From: Acidipropionibacterium jensenii DSM 20535
GTDB lineage: Bacteria > Actinomycetota > Actinomycetes > Propionibacteriales > Propionibacteriaceae
Direction of reading: 5' to 3'
Assembly: GCF_000425285.1 (NCBI RefSeq)
Contig: NZ_AUDD01000008.1
Span: 62,001 to 126,000, forward strand
DNA length: 64,000 nucleotides
The notes under the pieces are model-generated. The model worked only from the letters and a program-made list of their open reading frames with translations. It searched no databases and had not been told where the DNA came from. Positions 44,974 to 56,936 of the stretch are shown in pieces; position 1 is the first letter of the stretch, and each line of letters begins with the position of its first letter. The position numbers and the translations under genes were made by a program.

Positions 44974-46932
44974 TCACTGCTGGGCGGGCCGGTCCTCCTC
45001 GGACTGAGACTCGTCCTGGTCGTCGGCGGACAGCGCGTCCTGGTCCTGGTACTTCAGCCACACCGTGCCCATCGGCGGCACCACCAGGGTGGCGCTGGCG
45101 GGGAAGTCCCCGAAGGGTTCCTCGGAGGCGACGATCTGGCCGAGATTGCCGTACTGGCCGGTCCCGTCGTAGCGCTTGATGTCGGTGTTGAGGATCTCCT
45201 TCCAGACCCCTGGGAACGGAAGCCCGGTCTCGTGGTTGGTCTGGGGGTTGGGGGAGAAGTTGGTGAAGCAGGCGATGACGTGGCCGTCCTTGTCGCGCCG
45301 CAGCCAGGAGAACATGTTCTCCTGGGCGTCGTTGGCGTCCAGCCAGGCGAATCCCTCCGGGTCGTAGTCGAGCTGCCACAGCTCGGGATGGGCCCGGTAG
45401 ATCAGGTTGAGATCGCGGAACAGCCGCTTGAGTCCGCCGTGGCCCCACATGTCGGCGACGTACCACTCCAGGCTCACCGACTCGTCGAACTCGTGACGCT
45501 GGCCGAACTCCTGACCCATGAAGATGAGCTGCTTGCCCGGGAAGGCCCACATGTAGGAGTAGAAGGCGCGCAGGGTGGCGAACTGCTGCCAGTCGTCGCC
45601 CTGGATCTTGTTGATCATCGCCTCCTTGCCGTGCACCACCTCGTCGTGGCTGATCGGCAGGATGAAGTTCTCCGAGTACTGGTAGACCATCGCGAAGGTC
45701 ATCTCATTGTGGTGGTACTGCCGGTGGAAGGGGTTGAGTCCCAGGTATCCCAGGGAATCGTTCATCCACCCCATGTTCCACTTGAACCCGAAGCCGAGCC
45801 CTCCCTCGTTGACCGGCTTGGTGACACCGGCGAAGCTGGTCGACTCCTCGGCGATCATCAGGATTCCGGGGTGGCGCCGGTACAGGTGGGAGTTGACGTA
45901 ACGCAGGAAGTCGATGGCGTCCAGGTTCTCCCGGCCGCCGAACTTGTTGGGCACCCACTGGCCCTCGGGGCGCGAGTAGTCCAGGTAGAGCATCGAGGCG
46001 ACGGCGTCGACCCGCAGGCCGTCGACGTGGAACTCGGAGACCCAGTAGAGGGCGTTGGAGATGAGGAAGGACTTCACCTCGTTGCGCCCGTAGTTGAAGA
46101 TGTAGGTGCCCCAGTCCAGGTGCTCCCCCTGCCGGGGGTCGGCGTGCTCGTAGAGGGCGGTGCCGTCGAACCGTCCCAGCGCCCAGTCGTCCTTGGGGAA
46201 GTGGCCGGGCACCCAGTCCATGATGACCCCGATGCCGGCCTGGTGGAGCTGGTCGATGAGGTAGCGCAGGTCGTCGGGGTTCCCGTACCGGCTGGTGGGG
46301 GAGTAGTAGCCGGTCACCTGGTATCCCCACGAGGGTGCGAAGGGGTGCTCCGACAGGGGCATGAACTCGACGTGGGTGTACCCCTGCCACTGCAGGTAGG
46401 AGATGAGGTCATCGGCCAGGTCGCGGTAGCTCAGCCCCTTGCGCCAGCCGCCGAGATGCATCTCGTAGATGCTCATCGGCTCCTGGTAGGCCTTCGAGGC
46501 GGTGCGCCGGTCGATCCAGTCGTCGTCCTCCCAGGTGTAGTCGGACTCCCAGACGATCGAGGCGTTGCCGGGGGCCTGCTCGGAGTAGCGGGCCATCGGG
46601 TCGACCTTCTCGTGCCAGGTGCCCCACTGGTCGAGGATCCGGTACTTGTACCTGACCCCGGCGCCGACCCCCTCGATGAAGGTCGCCCACACCCCGGAAC
46701 CGGGGATGAGGTGCAGGTCGTCGCCGTTCCACCAGTTGAAGTCGGCGACCACCTGGACCGCCTTGGCGTTGGGAGCCCACACCGCGAACCGGGTTCCGGT
46801 GATCGGTCCGCGCTCGTCATCGTCGACCGTGACGATGTGGGAGCCGAGCCGCTTCCAGGCTTCGGTGTCCCCGCCCGAGTGGAATCCCTCGAGGTCCCAT
46901 CCGGTCAGTCCTCCAGCGGTGTCGTGAGCCAT
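44974..46932 (-). CDS. glgB: 1,4-alpha-glucan branching enzyme GlgB
   Basis: 652-residue GH13 enzyme that makes alpha-1,6 branches in glycogen. An N-terminal CBM48 (about residues 35-125, RFAVWAPNAKAVQVVADFN) precedes the barrel. The nucleophile is Asp309 in DGLRVDAVASM, the acid/base is Glu362 in MIAEEST, and the third carboxylate is in PISHDEVVHGK. The C-terminal beta domain ends in an acidic tail (SADDQDESQSEEDRPAQQ). ATG 46932 is set by GGAAGGA; the open frame continues upstream through glgE but is an out-of-frame reading there. It lies 155 bases downstream of glgE on the same strand, matching the GlgE pathway in which GlgE extends and GlgB branches the glucan. Confidence 0.95.
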   Translation of the reverse strand: MAHDTAGGLTGWDLEGFHSGGDTEAWKRLGSHIVTVDDDERGPITGTRFAVWAPNAKAVQVVADFNWWNGDDLHLIPGSGVWATFIEGVGAGVRYKYRILDQWGTWHEKVDPMARYSEQAPGNASIVWESDYTWEDDDWIDRRTASKAYQEPMSIYEMHLGGWRKGLSYRDLADDLISYLQWQGYTHVEFMPLSEHPFAPSWGYQVTGYYSPTSRYGNPDDLRYLIDQLHQAGIGVIMDWVPGHFPKDDWALGRFDGTALYEHADPRQGEHLDWGTYIFNYGRNEVKSFLISNALYWVSEFHVDGLRVDAVASMLYLDYSRPEGQWVPNKFGGRENLDAIDFLRYVNSHLYRRHPGILMIAEESTSFAGVTKPVNEGGLGFGFKWNMGWMNDSLGYLGLNPFHRQYHHNEMTFAMVYQYSENFILPISHDEVVHGKEAMINKIQGDDWQQFATLRAFYSYMWAFPGKQLIFMGQEFGQRHEFDESVSLEWYVADMWGHGGLKRLFRDLNLIYRAHPELWQLDYDPEGFAWLDANDAQENMFSWLRRDKDGHVIACFTNFSPNPQTNHETGLPFPGVWKEILNTDIKRYDGTGQYGNLGQIVASEEPFGDFPASATLVVPPMGTVWLKYQDQDALSADDQDESQSEEDRPAQQ

Positions 46933-47087
46933 CTGCGTGGTCCTTCCCTTGCGGTGTCCTGATCGGGCGTCATCGCCGACTCGGAACTGATCGTGGTTGT
47001 CCCACCGTATGCCCTGAAGGGGATCCGGGCGGGGGTTTGCAGGAGTGCGGTCGGGATCTGTGCTGCTGGACGTCAGCGCTGGAGGTG

Positions 47088-49250
<2,163 letters not shown>

Positions 49251-49434
49251 GGAACTCTCCTGGCTGGGATCGACGCTGATTTTCCTCCGGACGGCGTCCA
49301 CGCTACCGGGATGCCCCGACGCTGTCAGGTGGGCGCTGACGGATCGTCGATCGGAACGGTCCCGGCGGGTTCCCGCGCGCCCCTGGGCGGGAGCCCGCCC
49401 GTGGGCGATCGCGCACCATTCGCGCGCGGTCGTA

Positions 49435-49440
49435 TAGGGT
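49435..49440 (+). promoter_or_regulatory. -10 element for leaderless glgP
   Basis: TAGGGT ends 7 nt before GTG 49448, selecting this start over the in-frame GTG at 49439 which overlaps the -10 itself. Confidence 0.55.
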
Positions 49441-49447
49441 GCGCGTC

Positions 49448-52000
49448 GTGCGTGCTATTCGACGATTCATCGTCCAACCCGTGCTTCCGGAACCCCTCAA
49501 GCCACTGAGCAGGCTGGCCACCAATCTGCGGTGGAGCTGGAACCTGGACACCCGAGCCCTTTTCGGCGACATCGATCCGGCATTGTGGGAGGAGGTCGAC
49601 CACGACCCGTTCAAGCTGCTGGCGCGGACTCCCAGCGACCGGCTCGACATCCTGGCCCACGACAAGCGCTTCCTGCGCCGCCTGGAGCTGACGGTCGCCG
49701 ACCTCGACGAGTACCTCACCGGTGATCTGTGGTTCCAGAAGTGGGCCAAGGAACACCCCGAGGCACCGCGCACGATCGGATACTTCTCCGCCGAGTTCGG
49801 CATCACCAAGGTGCTGCCGCAGTATTCCGGCGGCCTGGGAATCCTGGCCGGCGACCACCTCAAGGCGGCCTCCGACAACGGCGTCCCGATCATCGGCGTC
49901 GGACTGTTCTATCGGCACGGCTACTTCCGCCAGTCCCTCAACGCCTCGGGCTGGCAGCAGGAGCGCTACCCGGTGCTGGACGCCAACGAGATGCCGGTGA
50001 CCCAGCTGCGCGACGGAGACGACCCGGTGCTCATCCCGGTCCAGATCTTCGGCAACGAGGTCAAGGCCCAGGTCTGGGTGGTCCAGGTCGGTCGCGTCCC
50101 TCTGCTGATGCTCGACACCGACATCGACGCCAACCCCGGCCCGATGCGCGAGATCACCGACCAGCTGTACGGCGGGGACGCCGAGCACCGGCTCGTCCAG
50201 GAGGTGCTGCTGGGAGTCGGCGGGATGCGGGCCCTGCGCGAGTACTGCCGGGTCAGCGGCCACGCCGTCCCGGAGGTCTACCACGCCAACGAGGGTCACG
50301 CCGGATTCCTCGGCCTGGAGCGGATCCGCGAGTACATGGAGACCGGTGACGACTTCGACACCGCTCTGGAGCGCACCCGCGCCGGCAACGTCTTCACCAC
50401 CCACACCCCGGTTCCGGCCGGCATCGACCGGTTCCCGATCGACCGGGTCCGCGACCAGTTCAGCGGCTTCGGCCCGCTGCCGATCGACCGGGTGCTCGAC
50501 CTGGGTCGGGAGACCTATCAGGGCGGAGACCCCGGCATCTACAACATGGCGGTGCTCGGATTCCGCGCCGGGCAGCGCGCCAACGGCGTCTCGGAGCTTC
50601 ACGGTGAGGTCTCCCGTGAGATGTTCCACGGCCTGTGGCCGGGATTCGCCGCCGCCGAGGTGCCGATCGGATCGGTCACCAACGGCGTCCATCACCTCAC
50701 CTGGATCCACCCGGAACTGCTCAACCTGATGCAGCCGGTGGTCGGCGACTCCGGACCGCAGATCCACGACGGCTGCGACTGGACCGCCCTCAACCGGGTC
50801 GGCGATCAGACCCTGTGGAGCGCCAAGCGGCACATGCGCACCGCGATGATCGAGATGGCCCGCAAGCGGCTGCACGCCAGCTGCCGGTCCCGGGGAATCT
50901 CCTCGGACTGGGTGGACGACGCCCTGGACCCCAATGTGCTGACCTTCGGGTTCGCCCGTCGCGGCGCCTCCTACAAGCGCCTCACCCTGATGCTGTCGGA
51001 TCCCGAGCGACTCAAGAGGCTGCTCAACGACCCGGCCACCCCCATCCAGATCGTCATCGCCGGCAAGGCTCACCCGGCCGACAATGTCGGCAAGGGCCTC
51101 ATCCAGCAGATGGTCCAGTTCGCCGACCAGGAGGATGTCCGCGGCAAGATCGTCTTCCTGCCCGACTACGACATCTCCCTGGCCCGTCCGCTCTACCCGG
51201 GCTGCGATGTCTGGATGAACAACCCGCTGCGTCCCCTGGAGGCCTGTGGCACCTCCGGCATGAAGGCCGCTCTCAACGGTGCGGCGAACCTGTCGGTGCG
51301 CGACGGATGGTGGGACGAGTGGTACGACCCGCGGTTCGGCTGGGAGATCCCCTCGGCCGAGGGGATCAGCGATCCCACCGCCCGTGACGCCCAGGAGGCC
51401 GAGTCCCTCTACGACATCATCGAGAACGAGATCGTCCCGAAGTTCTACAACCGCGACTCCCACGGGCTGCCGACCGCATGGTTGAAGATGATGCGCGACA
51501 CCGTCCAGATCCTCGGGCCGAAGATCCTGGCCTCCCGGATGGTCAGCGACTACGTCGAGAAGCTGTACACCCCGGCCGCCGTGTCGTCGCGTCAGGTGGA
51601 GGGACAGGCCGCCGCCGATCTGGCCGCCTGGAAGCGCAAGGTGCGCGCCGCCTGGCCGAAGGTCCAGGTGCGCCGGGTGGAGTCCAGCCTCAGCGACCGG
51701 GTCGCGATGGGCGCCGAGGTGCCATTCGCCGCCTGGGTCGACCTGGACGGGCTGAATGCCGAGGACGTCGGGGTCCAGGTGGTCCTGGGTCAGGTGGACG
51801 CCGATGACTGGCTGCACGACCTGGAGATCGTCCCGATGACCCTGGACGGCACCAATGAGCGGGGAATCTCCCACTTCTCCGCCACCGTCAAGGCCAAGGA
51901 TCCCGGTTCCTGGGGGTGGACGGTGCGCGCGGTTCCGAAGAACCCGCTGCTGGCCGGCGACGTGGAGATGGGTCTGGCCGCGGTCGCTCCGGGGGAGTGA
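49448..52000 (+). CDS. glgP: Alpha-glucan phosphorylase (DUF3417 type)
   Basis: 850-residue PLP-dependent glycogen phosphorylase of the short GT35 branch, releasing glucose-1-phosphate from alpha-1,4-glucan. An N-terminal DUF3417 domain (about residues 12-110, LATNLRWSWNLDTRALF) precedes the phosphorylase core (TIGYFSAEFGITKVLPQYSG, VYHANEGHAGFLGLERIREY). The PLP lysine is Lys606 in TSGMKAALNGAANLSVRDGW. The C-terminal about 130 residues are an extra domain seen in actinobacterial homologues. It is divergent from glgE (about 200 bp) and convergent with glgX. Glucose-1-phosphate formed here feeds Pgm. Confidence 0.93.
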   Translation: MRAIRRFIVQPVLPEPLKPLSRLATNLRWSWNLDTRALFGDIDPALWEEVDHDPFKLLARTPSDRLDILAHDKRFLRRLELTVADLDEYLTGDLWFQKWAKEHPEAPRTIGYFSAEFGITKVLPQYSGGLGILAGDHLKAASDNGVPIIGVGLFYRHGYFRQSLNASGWQQERYPVLDANEMPVTQLRDGDDPVLIPVQIFGNEVKAQVWVVQVGRVPLLMLDTDIDANPGPMREITDQLYGGDAEHRLVQEVLLGVGGMRALREYCRVSGHAVPEVYHANEGHAGFLGLERIREYMETGDDFDTALERTRAGNVFTTHTPVPAGIDRFPIDRVRDQFSGFGPLPIDRVLDLGRETYQGGDPGIYNMAVLGFRAGQRANGVSELHGEVSREMFHGLWPGFAAAEVPIGSVTNGVHHLTWIHPELLNLMQPVVGDSGPQIHDGCDWTALNRVGDQTLWSAKRHMRTAMIEMARKRLHASCRSRGISSDWVDDALDPNVLTFGFARRGASYKRLTLMLSDPERLKRLLNDPATPIQIVIAGKAHPADNVGKGLIQQMVQFADQEDVRGKIVFLPDYDISLARPLYPGCDVWMNNPLRPLEACGTSGMKAALNGAANLSVRDGWWDEWYDPRFGWEIPSAEGISDPTARDAQEAESLYDIIENEIVPKFYNRDSHGLPTAWLKMMRDTVQILGPKILASRMVSDYVEKLYTPAAVSSRQVEGQAAADLAAWKRKVRAAWPKVQVRRVESSLSDRVAMGAEVPFAAWVDLDGLNAEDVGVQVVLGQVDADDWLHDLEIVPMTLDGTNERGISHFSATVKAKDPGSWGWTVRAVPKNPLLAGDVEMGLAAVAPGE

Positions 52001-52038
52001 CTCGCTGTCTGAGCACCATCTGACAGCGCACCATCAGG

Positions 52039-52096
52039 AAAGAGGTCTGGTCGAGTTCGGGGCACTACAAGCACCCGAACTCGACCAGACCTCTTT
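52039..52096. terminator. Very strong bidirectional terminator, glgP / glgX
   Basis: A perfect 23-bp stem (52039-52061 with 52074-52096) and 12-base loop, with T-rich flank CTCTTTTGTG on the plus side and the complementary A-rich flank on the other. Confidence 0.9.
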
Positions 52097-52162
52097 TGTG
52101 TCTGGACGCGTCCTGCGTCCGGACGCGAGGGCCGACCCGCCATGGGCCGGACCTCCCGGCCC

Positions 52163-54358
52163 TTACTCGGCGGTGGCCGGGGAGATGGCGGCCCAGTCGG
52201 GACCCATCTGGGCCGAGGTGAGGTGATCGGCCTCATCGGCCTGCGTCGCGGGCTCCGGAACGGCGGTCAGATCGCCCTCCAGAATGATCACTGAGCGCGG
52301 CGGCAGGACCAGCGAGCTGGACGCGGCCAACGGACCCTCGGGCACCTCGTCGGGCTCGGCGGTGTGGGCCACCATGGTCCACGAGCCGCACCAGTGCGCC
52401 GAGGGCAGCACGACGTCGATCGGGTCGGCGCCGCGGTTGTACCAGACCAGCATCGCCTCGTGCTCGTCGGAGGTGTAGCGCCCCAGCACCGTGCGGCCCC
52501 CGTCGTGCCAGTCCTCGGCGGCCATCTCGCCGCCCTGGCCCGAGAGCCAGGTGAGCTCGACGCGGCCGGTCGGTTCGCCGTCGGCGTCCAGCACCTCCTC
52601 GCGCTGCCGGTAGGTCGTCGGCCGCAGGGTGGGGTGGTCGGCGCGCAGCTGCGACAGGGTGGTCATGAGATCGGTGAGATCGGTCCACGACTTCGCCTCC
52701 TCCCAGTCCACCCAGGAGATCGGGGAGTCCTGGCAGTAGGCGTTGTTGTTGCCCTGCTGGGTGCGGCCCAGCTCATCGCCGGCGACGATCATCGGGACAC
52801 CGGCCGAGGTCATCAGGGTGGCCAGGAAGTTGCGGATCTGGCGATGCCTCAGGGCATTGACGGCAGGGTCCTCGGACTCGCCCTCCCAGCCGCAGTTCCA
52901 CGACCGGTTGTCATTGGAGCCGTCGTGGTTGTCCTCGCGGTTGGCTTGGTTCTGCTTCATGTTGTAGGTGACCAGGTCGCGCAGCGTGAAGCCGTCATGG
53001 GCGTCCACGAAGTTGATCGAGGCGCCGGGGAAGCCGTAGAGATCGTCAGATCCCGACAGCCGGGTGGCCAGCTCGTGGACCCCCTCGGTGGCGCCGCGCC
53101 AGAAGTCGCGCACGTAGTTGCGGTACCGGTCGTTCCAACAGCTCCAGTCGTCTCCCCAGCGGCCCACCTGGTAGCCGTAGGGGCCGAGGTCCCAGGGCTC
53201 TGCGATGTGCTTGACCTGGCTGAGCACCGGGTCCTCGCGGATGAGCTTCTTGAAGGGGTGGTTCTGGTCGACGCCGTGGTCGGCGTCGCGGATCAGGGTG
53301 GTCGCCAGATCGTAGCGGAAGCCGTCGACCCCCATCTCGGTGACCCAGTAGCGCAGTGAGTCGGCGATCATCTCCAGGACGCCCGGATTGGCGGTGTTGA
53401 CCGAGTTCCCGCAACCGGTGACGTCGTAGTCGTTGCGGTGGTCATTGGTGAGCCGGTAGTAGGTGTTGTGGTCGATGCCGCGGAAACACAGCGTCGGGCC
53501 CTCGTGGCCGCCCTCCCCGGTGTGGTTGTAGACGACGTCGAGGAGAACCTCGATGCCGGCGCGGTGGAACTGGGTCACCATCTCCTTGAACTCGCGGACC
53601 TGCTCGCCGGTGGTGCCGACCGAGCAGTAGGCGGCGTGCGGCGCGAAGAAGCCCAGGGAGTTGTAGCCCCAGTAGTTCTTCAGACCCTTGCCGACGATGA
53701 AGGGCTCGGAGACGAAGTGGTGAATGGGCAGCAGCTCGATGGTGTTGACGCCGATGCTGGTGAGGTGCTCGATGACCGCCGGGTAGGACAGTCCGGCGTA
53801 GCTGCCCCGCAGATGCTCGGGCACCAGCGGGTGCAGCCGGGTGTAGCCCTTGACGTGCGTCTCGTAGATGACGCACTCCTCGATCGGACGTCGACGGGCG
53901 ATCGGCTCGGGGGCCGGGGTGGACCTCACGACCACCGACATCGGAACCGCCGAGGCGGAGTCGCGGGTGTCGGGGGTGTAGTTGGACTCCTCGGTGTGGT
54001 CCAGGATCGGCCCGGAGTAGTCGACCCCGGCGGTGATGGCCCGGGCGTAGGGATCCATCAGCAGTTTGGCCGGGTTGAACCGCATGCCGGCGCCGGGATC
54101 CCAGGGGCCGTGCACCCGGAAGCCGTAGAGCTGTCCCTCGGTGATGTGGTCGACGAAGACGACCCACACACCGTCGGAACCCATCTCCATGTGCACATTG
54201 CGCTGACTGCGGTCGGTGTTCACCAGGGCCAGTTCGACCTGGCTGGCGCGGGGAGCCCACAACCCGAACCGGCAACCGCCGTTCATCAGCTGGGCCCCCA
54301 GCACACTGGAATCAGTGGGAGAGGGCACGGGCAATGTCTCGGCAAGAGCTTGAACCAT
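52163..54358 (-). CDS. glgX: Glycogen debranching enzyme GlgX (isoamylase type)
   Basis: 731-residue GH13_11 enzyme hydrolysing alpha-1,6 branches left by phosphorylase. An N-terminal CBM48 (CRFGLWAPRASQVELALVNT) leads to the barrel with ECVIYETHVKGYTRLHP and DVVYNHTGEG. The nucleophile is Asp350 in DGFRYDLATTLIRD, the acid/base Glu387 in HIAEPWDLGPYGYQVG, and the third carboxylate in NFVDAHDGFTLRDL. A putative promoter (minus TACGAT, 54409-54414, with TGAAAC 17 bases upstream) would give a leader of about 45 nt. It works with glgP, which it faces. Confidence 0.95.
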   Translation of the reverse strand: MVQALAETLPVPSPTDSSVLGAQLMNGGCRFGLWAPRASQVELALVNTDRSQRNVHMEMGSDGVWVVFVDHITEGQLYGFRVHGPWDPGAGMRFNPAKLLMDPYARAITAGVDYSGPILDHTEESNYTPDTRDSASAVPMSVVVRSTPAPEPIARRRPIEECVIYETHVKGYTRLHPLVPEHLRGSYAGLSYPAVIEHLTSIGVNTIELLPIHHFVSEPFIVGKGLKNYWGYNSLGFFAPHAAYCSVGTTGEQVREFKEMVTQFHRAGIEVLLDVVYNHTGEGGHEGPTLCFRGIDHNTYYRLTNDHRNDYDVTGCGNSVNTANPGVLEMIADSLRYWVTEMGVDGFRYDLATTLIRDADHGVDQNHPFKKLIREDPVLSQVKHIAEPWDLGPYGYQVGRWGDDWSCWNDRYRNYVRDFWRGATEGVHELATRLSGSDDLYGFPGASINFVDAHDGFTLRDLVTYNMKQNQANREDNHDGSNDNRSWNCGWEGESEDPAVNALRHRQIRNFLATLMTSAGVPMIVAGDELGRTQQGNNNAYCQDSPISWVDWEEAKSWTDLTDLMTTLSQLRADHPTLRPTTYRQREEVLDADGEPTGRVELTWLSGQGGEMAAEDWHDGGRTVLGRYTSDEHEAMLVWYNRGADPIDVVLPSAHWCGSWTMVAHTAEPDEVPEGPLAASSSLVLPPRSVIILEGDLTAVPEPATQADEADHLTSAQMGPDWAAISPATAE

Positions 54359-54546
54359 GAAATTGAGGACCTACCTGCTCGCGGATGCCGCCGGTGAGAC
54401 GACAGGAAATCGTAGCCCGGCTCGCACTAGGGTTTCACTCAGATGGGGATATTCCCCGTCAAGCGGATTCATTCGCCATGTCGTACGCCGCACGCTAGGC
54501 GGCTGGTGACGAAGGTTCCGGGCCCCTCGGCCGAGGTGTCGGGCGG

Positions 54547-54552
54547 TACCCT
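54547..54552 (+). promoter_or_regulatory. -10 element for leaderless iscS
   Basis: TACCCT ends 6 nt before GTG 54559; no ribosome site. Confidence 0.5.
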
Positions 54553-54558
54553 GCCGCG

Positions 54559-55770
54559 GTGAGCGCAATGACCAGCACATCGGGACCCTCCGGCGGGCCG
54601 GGACGCAGCGGGGACCGGACCCACGAGGGGTGTCGGGACGGGGGGCGGACGGCTGCGCCGGCCTCCCGCAGCTACCTGGACCATGCCGCGACCAGCCCGT
54701 TGAGACCCGGCGCGCTGGCGGCGGTGGTCGCCACCGGAGCGGTCGCCAACCCGGCCGCCGTGCACACCGCGGGACGTCGCGCTCGAGCCATGCTGGACGA
54801 TGCCAGGGAGCAGATCGCCTCCCTGCTGGGAGTTCGGCCCCTGGAGATCGTCCTCACCTCCGGGGGGACGGAGGCCGACACCCTGGCACTGCTGGGGGCC
54901 GGCGGTGCGGGAACGGTCGGGATCTCGGCGGTGGAGCACGCGGCGATCGCCGGTCTGACCGCCCCCGGGCTGATGGGCGAGCGGGCCCGGGTGCTCCCGG
55001 TCGACGCCGACGGCGTGGTCGATCCGTCGTCGATCGCGGCTCTGGACGCACCTGGACTGGTGAGTGTGATGACGGCCAACAACGAGACCGGCACCCTGGA
55101 GCCGGTCGCCGAGTGCGCCCGGCAGGCCCACCGGGCCGGCGCCCTGTTCCACACCGATGCCGTCCAGGCCCTGGGGCATCTGCCGGTCGAGCTCGCCGAG
55201 TGGGATGTCGACCTGGCCTCCTTCTCGGCCCACAAACTCGGGGGACCGGTCGGGATCGGGGCCCTGTGGGTCCGTCGCGGGGTCACGGTGGCACCGGTCG
55301 CCGCCGGTGGTCGTCAGGAGGCCGGGCTGCGGTCCGGCACTCAGATGGTCGCTCTGGCCAGGGGTTTCGCGGCGGCTCTTGACGAGGCCGTCGCCGAGAT
55401 GGGCCGGCGCACCGAGCTGTGGGGCAGGCTGCGGTCCCGGCTGGTGGAGGCGGCTGGTGCGATCGAGGGGGTCCGGGTCGACGGCGGGGACCGGGTGAGT
55501 GCGGCGGTCTGCCATCTCAGCGTGGCCGGGGCCCGGGGGGAGAATCTGCAGCTGCTGCTGGATGCCCGGGGGATCGACTGCTCCACCGGGTCGGCCTGCC
55601 ATGCCGGGGTGGCCGCTCCGAGCGAGGTGATGCTGGCGATGGGGCGCTCCCGCCAGCAGGCCTCCTCCTGCCTGCGGTTCTCCTTCGGGCCGGAGACCAC
55701 GGTGGCCGAGATCGACAGGCTGGCCGCCCTGCTTCCCGAGGTCGTCACGCAGGCGCGTGCGGTGCGTTGA
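54559..55770 (+). CDS. iscS: Cysteine desulfurase (NifS/IscS)
   Basis: 403-residue PLP enzyme that takes sulfur from cysteine as a protein persulfide. The cofactor lysine is Lys226 in SFSAHKLGGPVG, the conserved VMTANNETGTLEP loop binds PLP, and the sulfur-carrying cysteine is Cys347 in STGSACHAG. The first about 37 residues are Gly/Arg/Ser-rich and non-conserved before YLDHAATSPLRPGAL, so ATG 54568 is an alternative start. mnmA follows by 59 bases, so the sulfur very likely goes to tRNA 2-thiouridine. The pair is conserved in actinobacteria. Confidence 0.94.
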   Translation: MSAMTSTSGPSGGPGRSGDRTHEGCRDGGRTAAPASRSYLDHAATSPLRPGALAAVVATGAVANPAAVHTAGRRARAMLDDAREQIASLLGVRPLEIVLTSGGTEADTLALLGAGGAGTVGISAVEHAAIAGLTAPGLMGERARVLPVDADGVVDPSSIAALDAPGLVSVMTANNETGTLEPVAECARQAHRAGALFHTDAVQALGHLPVELAEWDVDLASFSAHKLGGPVGIGALWVRRGVTVAPVAAGGRQEAGLRSGTQMVALARGFAAALDEAVAEMGRRTELWGRLRSRLVEAAGAIEGVRVDGGDRVSAAVCHLSVAGARGENLQLLLDARGIDCSTGSACHAGVAAPSEVMLAMGRSRQQASSCLRFSFGPETTVAEIDRLAALLPEVVTQARAVR

Positions 55771-55829
55771 GTGCAGGCGCGCTGCGGCGGGGCGCGGGTA
55801 GCATGGGCCGCCGTTGAAAGGGGACCGAC

Positions 55830-56936
55830 ATGAGAGTTCTGGCCGCAATGTCGGGAGGAGTCGACTCCGCGGTGGCCGCCGCCCGGCTGGTCGCCGCCGG
55901 TCACGACGTCACCGGCGTCCATCTCGCCCTGTCGCGCACCCCACTGGCCTACCGCGAGGGGTCGCGGGGCTGCTGCTCCCTCGAGGACTCCTTCGACGCC
56001 CGGCGGGCCGCCGACCGGATCGGCATCCCCTTCTACGTGTGGGACTTCTCGGAGCGGTTCGCCGAGGAGGTGATCCACCCCTTCATCGACGAGTACCGGG
56101 CGGGTCGCACCCCCAACCCGTGCCTGCGCTGCAACGAGCGGATCAAGTTCGCCGCCGTCCTGGAGCGGGGCCTGGATCTCGGCTTCGACGCGGTGGCGAC
56201 CGGCCACTACGCCCGGCTGGAGACCCGCGAGGGGATCACCAGGATGCGCCGTGCGGTCGACCCCGGCAAGGACCAGTCCTATGTGCTGGGGGTGCTCAAC
56301 CAGGAGCAGCTGTCCCACTGCCTGTTCCCGTTGGGCGACTCCTACAAGACCGAGGTGCGCGCCGAGGCCGCCCGACTGGGGTTGACGGTCGCCGACAAGC
56401 CGGACTCCTACGACATCTGCTTCATCCCCGACGGGGACACCGCCGGATGGCTCTCGGACCAGCTGGGCGAGCACACCGGTGAGTTCCGCGACGAGACCGG
56501 GGATGTGGTCGGCCACCATGACGGCTACCACCACTTCACCATCGGTCAGCGACGCGGCCTGCACCTGGGAACCCCTGCCTCCGACGGCCGGCCACGCTAT
56601 GTGCTGGACATCGAACCGGTCTCCAACACCGTGGTGGTCGGCCCCTCCGAGGACCTGGAGGTGCATCGACTGGAGGCCATCCGGCCGGTCTGGTGCTCCG
56701 ACACCCCCGGAACCGACTCCTGGGTCGGGCAGGTCCAGGTCCGCGCCCACGGCACCCCCGTGGAGGCCCGCGTCCAGCGGGTCGACGGCGGAGTGCGGAT
56801 GACCCTGCGGACGCCACTGAAGGGAGTGGCGCCCGGCCAGGCGGCGGTGCTCTACGACGGCGACCTGGTGGTCGGATCGGCGACCATCTGCGGCACGGAC
56901 CGGGCCGGCACCGACATCGTCGGGGCCACCCGGTGA
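55830..56936 (+). CDS. mnmA: tRNA-specific 2-thiouridylase MnmA
   Basis: 368-residue enzyme thiolating U34 of tRNA-Lys, Glu and Gln. The PP-loop is [14 protein letters not shown], the first catalytic cysteine is in [14 protein letters not shown] and the second in [15 protein letters not shown]-terminal beta-barrel ([15 protein letters not shown] onward) contacts tRNA. The ATG follows AAAGGGG. An upstream TAGCAT (55800-55805) may be a separate promoter. Its stop overlaps the GTG of the MetE-like gene. Confidence 0.96.
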   Translation: MRVLAAMSGGVDSAVAAARLVAAGHDVTGVHLALSRTPLAYREGSRGCCSLEDSFDARRAADRIGIPFYVWDFSERFAEEVIHPFIDEYRAGRTPNPCLRCNERIKFAAVLERGLDLGFDAVATGHYARLETREGITRMRRAVDPGKDQSYVLGVLNQEQLSHCLFPLGDSYKTEVRAEAARLGLTVADKPDSYDICFIPDGDTAGWLSDQLGEHTGEFRDETGDVVGHHDGYHHFTIGQRRGLHLGTPASDGRPRYVLDIEPVSNTVVVGPSEDLEVHRLEAIRPVWCSDTPGTDSWVGQVQVRAHGTPVEARVQRVDGGVRMTLRTPLKGVAPGQAAVLYDGDLVVGSATICGTDRAGTDIVGATR